Translations under genes and position numbers: made by a program
The notes under the pieces: generated by a model
The model's database searches: none
What the model was told of the DNA's origin: nothing
What the model saw: the letters and a program-made list of their open reading frames with translations, nothing else
NCBI GenBank assembly: GCA_018296165.2
Contig: JACKQL020000060.1
Coordinates: 1 to 64,000 of the forward strand
Direction of reading: 5' to 3'
DNA length: 64,000 nucleotides
Origin: Termitomyces sp. T153
Lineage: Eukaryota > Basidiomycota > Agaricomycetes > Agaricales > Lyophyllaceae
In this document: in pieces, positions 21,199-31,912 of the stretch
Numbering within the stretch: position 1 is the stretch's first letter
How the letters are laid out: each line of letters starts with the position of its first letter

Positions 21199-23465
21199 AG
21201 TCTGAATTGTGAGAGATGACAGAATCCTGTTTATGTTGTCTGCATCAACCACATCCTGTTGATTGAGTACGTCGAAAAACATTGAGAGTGTGTTTTGAGC
21301 AGTTTCCTGGACTTGAAAGATCAACTTGTTGCTGGCCAACTCTGCCTTGATTAAAGCAGCATCTTCATGTGCATTGATCATGTCTAATAAATTGTATCTT
21401 AGTTTTTACTCTGAGCATTTTATAAGATGAAAATATCGCACCCAAATCTAGTACCTTTGCTACCCAAGTCACTTCTCGAAGTTCCTTCTTCAAATTCTCC
21501 AGCTCCTCCACCAAGGGCTGTCTAGAGCGAGTGTTCTTGCCAGTGTCATCAATTTTTGCGATCTGTGCAGTGATATCTTTGTACACCTCAAGTTTGGGTG
21601 AATACTGGAAAGTGCGCAACAGATCTAGGCGGTGACCACCATTGCCCAGAACAGGCATCTGCATTTTCTGCTCCTCAGTTGCATCTGCTAGTGTGAGTCC
21701 CTTCCAGCCTGGCAAGAATTCAATCATCTGCATATCTCTGGTATTGAAGGTCAGAGATTCCATTTTGATAGTCTGCTTGCTGACAAGAACATATATAGCA
21801 TGTTCCACAGAATGATTGTGAAGGTCTTGTCCATTGTTAAGAGCTGTCCACATGTCCTTGAGATCTTTATAATGTTGGGGGCGGCTGTTAATGAGAGCTC
21901 TTTGAAGCTGTGCAATCAATCCAAAGCCAAGATCACAGAGTGCAGGCCAGTAACAGTAGCCCATGACAGCTGCCAAGATAATATCATGAAAGGTTTGTCG
22001 TTCCTTCACAGAATCCAAAGCAACTGCAGTCAGCTCCTCTGCCTCATCCAGTTTTCTTTGAGCCTTTTTAAGAGCTTTAGGAATCTAAAAAGCTAGCTGA
22101 ATAGAACATATAACAGGTTTAACAATTTCTTCCAACCTGTTTATCCAGATTTGTGATGCTTCCAATTGTGGTTTTTGTGGGCTAAAAGTATTTCTTAGAA
22201 TCTGCTCTGAGCAGTTTATAAGATAGGTAGAAAATACCTTGCTGGTTCTGGAATCAATGGTTTTAGTAGACTGACAATGGATCTTAGAATCTGCTCTGAG
22301 CAGTTTATAAGATAAGCAGAAAATACCTTGCTAGCTCCGGAATCAGTGGCCTTGGTAGTAGACTGACAATGGATCTTAGAATCTGCTCTGAGCAGTTTAT
22401 AAGATAGGTAGAAAATACCTTGCTGGTTCCAGAATCAGTGGCCTTGGTAGTAGACTGACAATGGATCTTAGAATCTGCTCTGAGCAGTTTATAAGATAGG
22501 TAGAAAATACCTTGCTGGTTCCAGAATCACTAGCTTTAGTAGACTGACAATGGATCTTAGAATCTGCTCTGAGCAGTTTATAAGATAAGTAGAAAATACC
22601 TTGCTAGCTCCAGAATCAGTGGCCTTGGTAGTAGACTGACAATGGATCTTAGAATCTGCTCTGAGCAGTTTATAAGATAAGCAGAAAATACCTTGCTAGT
22701 GCCAGAATCACTGGCTTTGGTAGACTGACAATGGATCTTAGAATCTGCTCTGAGCAGTTTCTAAGATAAGTAGAAAATACCTTGCTGGTTCCAGAATCAC
22801 TGGCTTTGGTGCCAGAATCACTGGCTTTGGTGCCAGAATCACTGGCTTTGGTAGACTGACAATGGATCTTAGAATCTGCTCTGAGCAGTTTCTAAGATAA
22901 GTAGAAAATACCTTGCTGGTTCCAGAATCACTGGCTTTGGTAGACTGACAATGTATCTTAGAATCTGCTCTGAGCAGTTTCTAAGATAAGTAGAAAATAC
23001 CTTGCTAGTTCCAGAATCACTGGCTTTGGTGCCAGAATCACTGGCTTTGGTAGACTGACAATGGATCTTAGAATCTGCTCTGAGCAGTTTATAAGATAGG
23101 TAGAAAATACCTTGCTGGTTCCAGAATCAGTGGCCTTGGTAGTAGACTGACAATGGATCTTAGAATCTGCTCTGAGCAGTTTATAAGATAGGTAGAAAAT
23201 ACCTTGCTGGTTCCAGAATCACTAGCTTTAGTAGACTGACAATGGATCTTAGAATCTGCTCTGAGCAGTTTATAAGATAAGCAGAAAATACCTTGCTAGT
23301 GCCGGAATCAGTGGCCTTGGTAGACTGACAATGGATCTTAGAATCTGCTCTGAGCAGTTTCTAAGATAAGTGGAAAATACCTTGGAGGATGACTAAAAGA
23401 AGGAAAATGTGGAAATCAGCAAACAATCACTTTAAAAAGTAAATGGACAGTACTTGAGATGCCAT
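21199..23465 (-). pseudogene. A'': 5' fragment of gene A' in the duplicated unit
   Basis: Reads from ATG at 23465-23463 (MASQ, SSSK) through a microexon array, the exon 22100-21455 (ending ...WVAKVLDLG) and the start of the next exon (MINAHEDAALIK ... LSSLTIQT). It is cut at 21199, where the frame runs into unrelated sequence, so about the last two thirds of the protein are missing. Exons are otherwise open and nearly identical to A'. Transcription from the duplicated promoter would give a truncated product; I call it a pseudogene by truncation, not by decay. Confidence 0.85.
22190..23385 (-). repeat. Microexon-intron array of A'' (13 hairpin introns)
   Basis: Palindromes start near 22193, 22280, 22373, 22465, 22554, 22646, 22735, 22866, 22964, 23066, 23157, 23246 and 23334. 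Microexons are 33 nt, several are 36 nt (extra ACT/ACC codon giving STTK), one is expanded by one 21-nt TKASDSG module and another by two such modules. All length changes are multiples of three. The number and order of variants differ from the A' array although both flanks are nearly identical. Confidence 0.85.
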
Positions 23466-24220
23466 TGATCTTATCGCTTATGTAATCAAGAACAGATGAT
23501 TCCTTTTAAGGATGGTAGTGGTTGAATGTTAAGAAGACAATTGAAACTCAGCTGAAATTTGATCTAGTGACTTTAGGGCAGGTCAGTAATTTGATCATGT
23601 GATCTTCAATGTGAACCAAAGGAAGCAAACCTTGAGGAATAGCAAAAGAATTAAAATGATTCTATCTTATAATTTGACTTGGGCAAATAATAAGACTGAG
23701 CTATTAGAACAGATTAGTGATCAGATAATGACTGATGCAAACAATAATAAGAATAAGTTGTAAGATCCATAAAATGTGTATTAATTGTTGGTTTTATGAA
23801 TTTTAAGCAGACAATTACTAGTAGGATTAAGCTTTCACTTTGATAAAAGTGGGACACATTCCAAAATATTACTTGTCTGAAGACTGTGAGTTATTGTCAA
23901 GTTGCTTAAATGATTCATGCAATGCTTAGTACTGCTCATCCAAATATACAGACAAGTAAGAAGGGACCAAAAGCAGCTGAGAGCCATAGAATTTTTGAAA
24001 GGGGGCCCAATCAGATTTGAACACAGAAATCACTAAGTTTGTAGGAAAGATGTCTATCATGCTGTCTTGAAAACTAACCATTTGAAATCTGAAGCTTAAA
24101 GCTAGAATCTAATTGCTGGGAACTTTGACAATTCTGGATAATTTCATAAGCTCAGCCCCAGCTATGAGCCAAGTTTCTAGTAATACAGACAATCCACCTT
24201 CTAATAGCCTAAAGCAGAGT
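23466..24220. other. Upstream region of A'' (copy of 18639-19400)
   Basis: Second copy of the A/T-rich region upstream of A'. It differs by only a few bases, for example one G/A change near 24188. No additional gene is present. Confidence 0.6.
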
Positions 24221-25975
24221 GGCAAGAGCAGTCCAGGTCAATGTTATCTTAGAAAATGTCTAGGTTAGATTCTAAGTCTGGACCAATGCCATCTCAGAAA
24301 AGGACCAGATAAGGTCCTAAGCTGTGAGGATCATTGGGATCAACTATCTTGAAAAAGAACCAAGTCAGGTCCTGAGCTATGAGGATTGCTGGAATTGCTC
24401 AGCCAAGATGATCCCTCAAGAGCAGTCCAGACTAATGCTATCTTAGAAAATGATCTGGTCAGATTCTAAGTCTAGGCCAATACCATCTTGAAAATGACTA
24501 GGTAAGATCCGAAGAGTGGGTATCACTGGGATCGCTCAGCCAAGATGATTCCTCAAAAGCAGTCCAGACCAATGCTATCTTAGAAGATGACCAGGTTAGA
24601 TTCTAAGACTAGGCTAAAAAAGGACTGGATAAGGTCTCTAAACTAGGGATCGCTGGGATTGCTTAGTCAAAATGATCCCTGAAGAGCAGTCCAGGCCAAT
24701 GCTATCTTAGAAAATAACCAGGTCAGATTCTAAGTCAAGGATGGCTGGGATTGCTCAGCAACTCCTGGCAATCCCATAGCAATCCCTTAGTGTGAGCCCT
24801 CCTGAAGCCCAAAAACGGTAGCAAGAGCAGGCCGAGCCAATTTTATCTTAGAAAATGACTAGGTAAGATCCTAAGAGTGGGTATCGCTAGGATCGGTCAG
24901 CCAAGATGATCCCTCAAAAGCAGTCCCGACCAATGCTATCTTAGAAAATGACCAGATTAGATTCTAAGACTAGGCTAAAAAAGGACTGGATAACGTCCCT
25001 AAACTAGGGATCGCTGGGATCGCTCAGTCAAAATGATCCCTCAAAAGCAGTCCAGACCAATGCTATCTTAGAAAATGACCAGATTAGATTCTAAGACTAG
25101 GCTAAAAAAGAACTGTATAACGTCCCTAAACTGGGGATCACTGGGATCGCTCAGCCAAGATGATCCCTCAAAAGCAGTCCTGACCAATGCTATCCTAGAA
25201 AATAACCAGGTCAGATTCTAAGTCAAGGATGGCTGGGATCACTCAGCGACTCCTGGCAATCCCACAGCAATTCCTTAAAGTGAGCCCTCCTGGAGCCCAA
25301 AAACAGTGGCAAGGGCAGTCCAAGCCAATTTTATCTTAGAAAATAACCAAGTAAGATCCTAAGAGTGGGTATCGCTGGGATCGCTCAGCCAAGATGATCC
25401 CTCAAAAGCAGTCCCAACCAATGCTATCTTAGAAAATGACCAGATTAGATTCTAAGACTAGGCTAAAAAAGGACTGGATAACGTCCCTAAACTGGGGATC
25501 ACTGGGATCGCTCAGCCAAGATGATCCCTCAAGAGCAGTCCAGACCAATGCTATCTTAGAAAATAACCAGGTCAGATTCAAAGTCAAGGATGGCTGGGAT
25601 TGCTCAGCAACTCCTGGCAATCCCACAGCAATCCCTTAAAGTGAGCCCTCCTGGAGCCCAAAAACAGTGGCAAGGGCAGTCCAAGCCAATTTTATCTTAG
25701 AAAATAACCAAGTAAGATCCTAAGAGTGGGTATCGCTGCGATCGCTCAGCCAAGATGATCCCTCAAAAGCAGTCCAGGCCAATGCTATCTTAGAAAATGA
25801 CCTGGTCAGATTCTAAGTCTAGGATGGCTGGGATCGCTCAGCGACTCCTGGCAATCCCACAGCAATCCCTCAAAGTGAGCCCTCCTGGAGCCCAAAAACG
25901 GTGGCAAGACCAGGCCAAGCCAATTTTATCTTAGAAAATGACCAGATGAGATCCTAAGAGTGGGTATCGCCGGGA
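24220..25975. repeat. Mosaic intergenic hairpin array, copy 2
   Basis: Near-identical copy of 19400-21135 with the same order of modules. Scattered single-base differences include C/T and G/A changes at CpG sites within the GGGATCGC and GCGACTCC modules, for example the GCAACTCC/GCGACTCC variant near 25840. Confidence 0.88.
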
Positions 25976-26850
25976 TCGCGGGAAGGATCGCTACCACAGT
26001 GGGTATTCCGGCGATGTATATAACTAGCACGATCTTCGATCACAACCGACACCCGCCCACTCCGTCAAGCCCCGCCAAGCCCCGCCGCCACAGCCGACGT
26101 ACCCCGAGGTCCTCCGGTAGTCAGTATATAAGTCATCGAGTAGCTCTTCGTACTCCGGTCTTGATATTGCTTAACGTTACCTATGGTCTGATTGTTTCCT
26201 TTTTGTGTTTCGTGTTCGTTTTCGTGTCTTTTTCTCCTTACTCTCAGTTTCCCGGTCTTATCTCAGTCTCCCGGTCTTATCTCAGTCTCCCGGTCTTATC
26301 TCAGTCTCCCGGTCTTGTCTCGTCCCCTTTTCGTTATCGTTCTCGTTATCGTTTCGTACCTCCACTCGAATCTACTCTTGTTCCATAATGTCTCGTCCAA
26401 CGCCGTCTCGGTGACGTCGTCTGACCCTTGTGCCCAATTCTTCATCAACCCTAACGACCTCACGAACTCCGCGATTATAATTACAAACCCCGACACCCCT
26501 TACCAGGTCCGAACCTCACTCTTCGCTCGGTCCCGGACTCCATCAACTCCAAATGATCTCCCATCAAACCCCGGCTCCGCCCCCATTGATCACACAGCCA
26601 CCTACTCCCTTGCTTCCGCAAATCTCCCGTACGGCCTTCTGCCTGAACCCCGCCAAGACCGTCTCATTTCCCCACAATCCGACTTCTCCGGACCTTCCCG
26701 GATCTGTCTGGATCACATCTCCCCAATTACCCGTGCAAACCACCAGGACCCAGAATGTCTTTGAGTGTCCGGTCACCAATGCAGGGGAATCACGCCCGCC
26801 TAGTAAGGACTCGCCCAGTGCAGCTGCGCCCCCGAGGTCAGCGGACCCTG
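25975..26850 (+). mobile_element. GC-rich LTR-retrotransposon-like fragment
   Basis: The base composition changes sharply to GC/C-rich. The sequence has LTR-like traits: GGGATCGCGGGAAGGATCGC, then GATGTATATAA, then CAGTATATAAGTCATCG, a T/C-rich leader, and a Pro-rich frame from about 26400 to 26850 resembling the start of a Gag region. The Gag-like reading frame is not continuous in one frame, no protease or reverse transcriptase is present, and the piece is abruptly joined to the hairpin array at about 26848. The first 50-60 bp also end the other two duplicated units (21140-21198 and 28060-28118). Assignment to Ty3/Gypsy is by general resemblance only. Confidence 0.5.
26245..26330. repeat. 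19-bp tandem repeat, 4 copies
   Basis: CCCGGTCTTATCTCAGTCT is repeated about four times inside the leader of the retroelement-like fragment. The last copy ends with a variant (CTTGTCTCG). Confidence 0.9.
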
Positions 26851-28118
26851 ACAGTCCCTAAACTGGGGATCACTGGGATCGCTCAGCCAAGATGATCCCT
26901 CAAAAGCAGTCCCGACCAATGCTATCCTAGAAAATAACCAGGTCAGATTCTAAGTCAAGGATGGCTGGGATCACTCAGCGACTCCTGGCAATCCCACAGC
27001 AATTCCTTAAAGTGAGCCCTCCTGGAGCCCAAAAACAGTGGCAAGGGCAGTCCAAGCCAATTTTATCTTAGAAAATAACCAAGTAAGATCCTAAGAGTGG
27101 GTATCGCTGGGATCGCTCAGCCAAGATGATCCCTCAAAAGCAGTCCCAACCAATGCTATCTTAGAAAATGACCAGATTAGATTCTAAGACTAGGCTAAAA
27201 AAGGACTGGATAACGTCCCTAAACTGGGGATCACTGGGATCGCTCAGCCAAGATGATCCCTCAAAAGCAGTCCTGACCAATGCTATCCTAGAAAATAACC
27301 AGGTCAGATTCTAAGTCAAGGATGGCTGGGATCACTCAGCGACTCCTGGCAATCCCACAGCAATCCCTTAAAGTGAGCCCTCCTGGAGCCCAAAAACAGT
27401 GGCAAGGGCAGTCCAAGCCAATTTTATCTTAGAAAATAACCAAGTAAGATCCTAAGAGTGGGTATCGCTGGGATTGCTCAGCCAAGATGATCCCTCAAAA
27501 GCAGTCCCAACCAATGCTATCTTAGAAAATGACCAGATTAGATTCTAAGACTAGGCTAAAAAAGGACTGGATAACGTCTCTAAACTGGGGATCACTGGGA
27601 TCGCTCAGCCAAGATGATCCCTCAAGAGCAGTCCAGACCAATGCTATCTTAGAAAATAACCAGGTCAGATTCAAAGTCAAGGATGGCTGGGATTGCTCAG
27701 CAACTCCTGGCAATCCCACAGCAATCCCTTATAGTGAGCCCTTCTGGAGCCCAAAAACAGTGGCAAGGGCAGTCCAAGCCAATTTATCTTAGAAAATAAC
27801 CAAGTAAGATCCTAAGAGTGGGTATCGCTGCGATCGCTCAGCCAAGATGATCCCTCAAAAGCAGTCCAGGCCAATGCTATCTTAGAAAATGACCTGGTCA
27901 GATTCTAAGTCTAGGATGGCTGGGATCGCTCAGCGACTCCTGGCGATCCCACAGCAATCCCTCAAAGTGAGCCCTCCTGGAGCCCAAAAACAGTGGCAAG
28001 ACCAGGCCAAGCCAATTTTATCTTAGAAAATGACCAGATGAGATCCTAAGAGTGGGTATCGCCGGGATCGCGGGAAGGATCGCTACCACAGTGGGTATTC
28101 CGGCGATGTATATAACTA
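26848..28118. repeat. Mosaic hairpin array, partial copy 3
   Basis: A third, shorter copy of the array begins at CCCTAAACTGGGGATCACTGG and ends at the same GCGATGTATATAACTA junction as units 1 and 2. It lacks any gene A sequence. It is joined on the left to the truncated retroelement-like fragment and on the right to unique DNA (CAGAGCACCCTC). The module order differs slightly from copies 1 and 2. Confidence 0.88.
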
Positions 28119-28600
28119 CAGAGCACCCTCTACTTGTTCATTACTTCTTGATTCTGCACCTGCCTACTATATCTTATTCTGTCAGTTTTGTCCCCTTATC
28201 CTGTACTCCAAGTCTACTATTCTCACCCTAACTTTCTTCACTCTCCACCCCTGAGTCTCTTCACCCTGCACCCTGAGTCTCTTCACCCTCCATCTTGAGT
28301 CCCCGAACCATGCACCCTGTATCCCACTTCTCACCCTTCACTCTAATCCCTCACCCTGTATCCTGTCTCAAACCCTTCACTCCCTCTCACCCTTCACCCT
28401 TCACCCTAGTCTCTTCACCCTCTATCCCACCTCTCACCCTTCACCCTAGTCCTCTCACCCTGTATTCCACCTCGAACCCTAGTCCCTTCACCCTGCACCC
28501 TAGTCCCCTCACCCTGTATCCCACCTCGAACCCTGCACCCTAGTCCCCTCACCCTGCACCCTAGCTGAAATTTTCCAACCCTAGTCCACCCTAAGTCCAT
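28119..28600. repeat. C-rich minisatellite (CACCCT-type)
   Basis: From about 28230 the plus strand is dominated by variants of TTCACCCT, GCACCCTAGTCCC and CTCACCCTGTATCCCACC, irregularly repeated until about 28595. The strand asymmetry (almost no G) and the CCCTA-like cores recall degenerate telomere-like repeats, but no run of perfect CCCTAA occurs. The first 110 bp (28119-28230) are unique. Confidence 0.75.
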
Positions 28601-28616
28601 TTTTTTTTTCTCTAGA

Positions 28617-29130
28617 TAACACTATCGACAACTTTGTCGTCCAATGGCACCCAGAGTCATTGACAGCAAAGAAGATATCCATTTCCCGCCCTCGCGTCTA
28701 CTTGATTGATTTCGAACTCGCTATACAGTTCTCAGAAGACTGTCCGGTTGAAAACCGTGTGTGTGTCGGCCTTCCCTTTGGTGGTTCTTTTCTGTCACCT
28801 GAGATGTACATGCGTCAATGTCCTCCCGAGGTCGAGTCCGGAAGACCTTACGATCCCTTCAAGCTAGATGTTTGGCAGCTAGCCAGCAGTCTACATGAAT
28901 TCAAGGTATTGGGTCTTCGTCCCTTGCTTACTTTCAATCTCATCGCCTTTCAGAGCAAAATTTCAGCTATTGACGAGACTCTAGCAGCAATGACTGATGA
29001 TGATGCAGTTTGCCGGCTTGATGCACAACAGGCCTTAGATCGCCTTGGTCATATTGTTTCCTCGATGCCTCCGGAGTCGTTACTCTTCGAGCCTGAAGGT
29101 GCCTTCAAGTTTGAGTCTCATACAAATTAG
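28617..29130 (+). pseudogene. C-terminal fragment of a fungal protein-kinase-like gene
   Basis: After a polypyrimidine tract and CTCTAG acceptor, exon 28617-28904 reads DNTIDNFVVQWHPESL... with YLIDFELAIQF (a DFE in place of DFG), SPEMY (APE-like) and DVWQL (motif IX). A small intron (about 28905-28954) is followed by a final exon with RLDAQQALDRL and the stop at 29128-29130. This corresponds to the C-lobe of a kinase-like family common in Agaricomycetes. The N-lobe, VAIK lysine and HRD segment are missing: immediately upstream lies the C-rich minisatellite. The break falls exactly at an exon boundary. It is either a relic or an exon whose upstream part lies outside; truncation is the simpler reading. 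Confidence 0.65.
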
Positions 29131-29507
29131 GCAACATCTTCATCAAGGTTCGGGTGTTGTGTTAAGCCCTCGCACTCGCAGTCTTTGCCAGTTTATATTA
29201 ATATGCCTAGTCAGTTGCGTGATTGGAGTTGAATGACCAGACACATTTGTTGATGGATTTGACTCACTCCGCCGCAGCCAGATTGAATCTAGCTCGGTCA
29301 GCTCGGTTCTGCGCCAGTATCCGTCCTGTAATGCCTATCAGAGCGATTGCTTGCAAAAAAGTCGTCTGCTCTCATCTCAGTCCCAATGATAAAAATTATC
29401 CGAAGCTTTTCCAATGAGACTGATCGTGTATAACTATAAATTATTCACACGTATTGAGACACAAAATCGATTCTATGTACATGGCCCGCCTGAAACATCC
29501 CGGTATG
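29131..29507. other. Spacer between kinase fragment and desaturase
   Basis: About 375 bp between two converging genes. It presumably carries both 3' untranslated regions. No other feature is seen. Confidence 0.5.
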
Positions 29508-31080
29508 CTAAATCAACTTCTTCGTCTCGTTATCTAGAGCACCCGGCGCCAACACACGCTGTGCCTTGCCCTCTTTGTTCTTGTAGAAGACAATGTCACC
29601 TTCATCTTCAATGAATATGCATTGGCTGAATGTTCTGTAAAGAGCACGGAATGTGTTCTACATGTTAAATCTTGAGTCGACGCGTACAAAACGAATACTG
29701 CTTAAGAGCGTACCGTCGAATCGTAGTTGTAGTCTTCCTTCAGAACCTTTTTGATCGCTTCCGTCACATATGGTTGGTTGTCTTTTTCGATAAAATCAGT
29801 CTACAGAAGAGTGAGAAATCGTGTAACGTACAGAAAGGGATCGAGGAGAAAAGGTGATGTGCGACGTGATCGTGGGAGACATTGTGGAGGAAGAAGCGTC
29901 CAGCCCAGCCCAAGAGAGGGCGGTCAACGGTAGAGATAGCACCACGAAGGAACGACCACTGCTTGGCACGGTAGTGGGCAATTGAAGGGTCCGAGTGGTG
30001 TAAGTAGGTCAGCATGACAATCCAGTGGTTAGCCAACTACTCATCCTCGTGTTAGTTGAAGAAGGCAAAAGAGGTACCAAAGTTACACACAAGATAGGGG
30101 GCGAAATAGAACTTCAGGAAGTTGTGGAAGCCGACCTCACGAGTCCAGAGGTAAAGAACGCAAGACATGGCGGACAAACCAACGTTAGAAGCGATGATGC
30201 CGTTACGCTCGTGAGGCTTGAAGAGGGGCGAAGAGGGTTGGAAGTGCTGTAAGGCAAAGGATCGTGTGAGATTTCGGGAGAGATATGGAAATGAACCTAC
30301 ATTAGTCCAAGGTGGATACATTTGGTTGCCCATGGCATTTGTAAAAAGGTAATATTGCCAGCCAAGCACTTGCATGAAGATCATGCGGAGAAGGGTGTAA
30401 ATCGGCGTCTCCTCGAACATCTCGTGATAATCGTTAACTTTGGCAATATTCTCCGGAGGTAAGCCATATTCCGAACGAGTCCGAGGAACAAAGTTCTCAT
30501 CGCGCTCGACGGACATGGTCGCCTTGTGGTGGGCGTGATGGCTCGATCTCCACGCGTAATAAGGAACAAGAATAAACTAGAACTACAGTCAATGTTCTGA
30601 TAGCAATAGCAATCGACACAAGCGTACGGTGTGAAGACTATACCCAACGAGGTGGTTGAACCAAGAGTAGTTCGAGAGCGAACCGTGACCAGCCTCATGC
30701 GCCATGCACCACCAACCCGCGAGAATCACGCCCTGCCAGTGCCAGTAAAGCGCCCAAAGACCCCACTTCACGGTGTTCCCGACCATATGATGGGCACCAT
30801 AGTCCTGGACAAGAGATTTCGCGATCGGGTCTATCAGCCAGCCAAGCCGGTACATGATAACGGCACAGGTAACATCGCGGATAACGTAGAGTAAAGCTCT
30901 AAAAGTATTTTTCTCGTGGAGATGCTTGGGTATGACAGAGTGCACCTCCTGCAATGTTACCTAGATCGGCAGTGAGTACTGACTGGTCGCCCATAGAGCG
31001 AGCAAATTTACCTTGGTAGGGGCGAACGGCGTCGCCAGCCGCTTCTTAAATTCAGGACTGTCCTCAAAGAGAGAAAACAT
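29508..31080 (-). CDS. FAD2-type (delta-12-like) membrane fatty acid desaturase 1
   Basis: Start ATG at 31080 (MFSLFEDSPEF), stop at 29510-29508 (TKKLI). Three His boxes of membrane desaturases are visible: HEAGHG (about 30690), HHAHH (about 30515) and HVAHH (about 29850). There are hydrophobic segments between them and the usual ERDE.FVPRTR and FIEDEGDIVFY stretches. Family knowledge: these diiron enzymes introduce double (or triple or conjugated) bonds into fatty acyl chains in the ER; delta-12 oleate desaturation is the commonest role. Several introns split the frame. One junction is odd: the exon ending ...FSSIPF with a split Tyr codon (about 29842) does not match the phase of the next exon (TDFIEKDNQPYV), suggesting a one-base frameshift or an unusual splice site. 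The gene is divergent from desaturase 2. Confidence 0.85.
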
Positions 31081-31912
31081 TCGAACAAAGAGTCAATCCA
31101 CTAAGAACGAAATCCTCAGCAGAGATGGGGTAAGTACGGGGGTAAACTGATATTGAAGGCTCGTATTTAATGCTGAAGATAGATGTCAGGGTAAACGCCA
31201 TACACAGAACAACCACCCGGAGTTGATTTGACGTCTAGTTTGCACAATCATCAGTAACCTCAGATTCACGTACACGTGATAATCAAATTTGGCACATTTG
31301 CAAGAAAAAGCGGGAAAATGTGGGTTTAGTTACCGAGTGCTGCCACTTTGCTCTCTGTGACCTAACCTGCGTCTCTTGTACTTCTGCTCCCCAACCTCGC
31401 GATTTTTGAAGACCCTATCTCGCCGGATGGGGTTTCTCGCCGCATGCACTGCTTCCCACGACGTCGATAAAACGATAAAAATACAGTATTCACGTTGTCA
31501 GCATTTTTTAGAGGCCCGCTCGTATGCAGTGATTACGAAAAATTCATTTCACGCTTATGTTTCACCTGTGCACTATCATATCAGTGACATCTGAAAGCTG
31601 CCCAGTGCCGCATCCCACCCGATTCAAATCTGTATACTCAGGTCCAGCGTAAAATCTCATTTGCAAGCACATGGTCAATCGTCGATGTCTTGGAACACCT
31701 ATTCTCGTTTCGGATGTACGTTCTACTCTGCTCTAGGTAGCTTGGTGGGGCCAGGGTGATACCTCGTTTCTCCTTCTGCGGCTTGTCTCTTGATCAGCTG
31801 TCAGCCAGTTTATTGCGTTTGAGAAGATGTTCATTTCCACCGGCCCAGCATAAATACCCATGATACAAGACGAAGACCCCTCACCTACAGTGGGACCCAT
31901 ATCTTCTGCAGT
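31081..31912. promoter_or_regulatory. Shared divergent promoter region of the two desaturases
   Basis: An 832-bp intergenic region between two desaturase genes transcribed away from each other. CATAAATACC near 31850, about 60 bp before the plus-strand ATG, is TATA-like. No gene is seen. Co-regulation of the pair is plausible but not shown. Confidence 0.5.

Larger units (their letters stand above)
21199..26027. repeat. Segmental duplication unit 2
   Basis: Head-to-tail second copy of 16355-21198. It carries a 5' fragment of gene A' (here A''), a rearranged microexon array, the same upstream region and a second copy of the mosaic hairpin array. Its right end is the same GCGATGTATATAACTAG junction, after which GC-rich retroelement-like sequence begins. 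Confidence 0.93.

Noticed and set aside
26192..26764. 190-codon frame as an intact protein gene
   Set aside because: It starts within the T/C-rich LTR leader and 19-bp repeat and changes frame relative to the more Gag-like stretch; better seen as retroelement remnant.
28230..28600. True interstitial telomere
   Set aside because: CACCCT/CCCTAG variants are irregular and there is no run of perfect CCCTAA units, so only telomere-like resemblance can be claimed.
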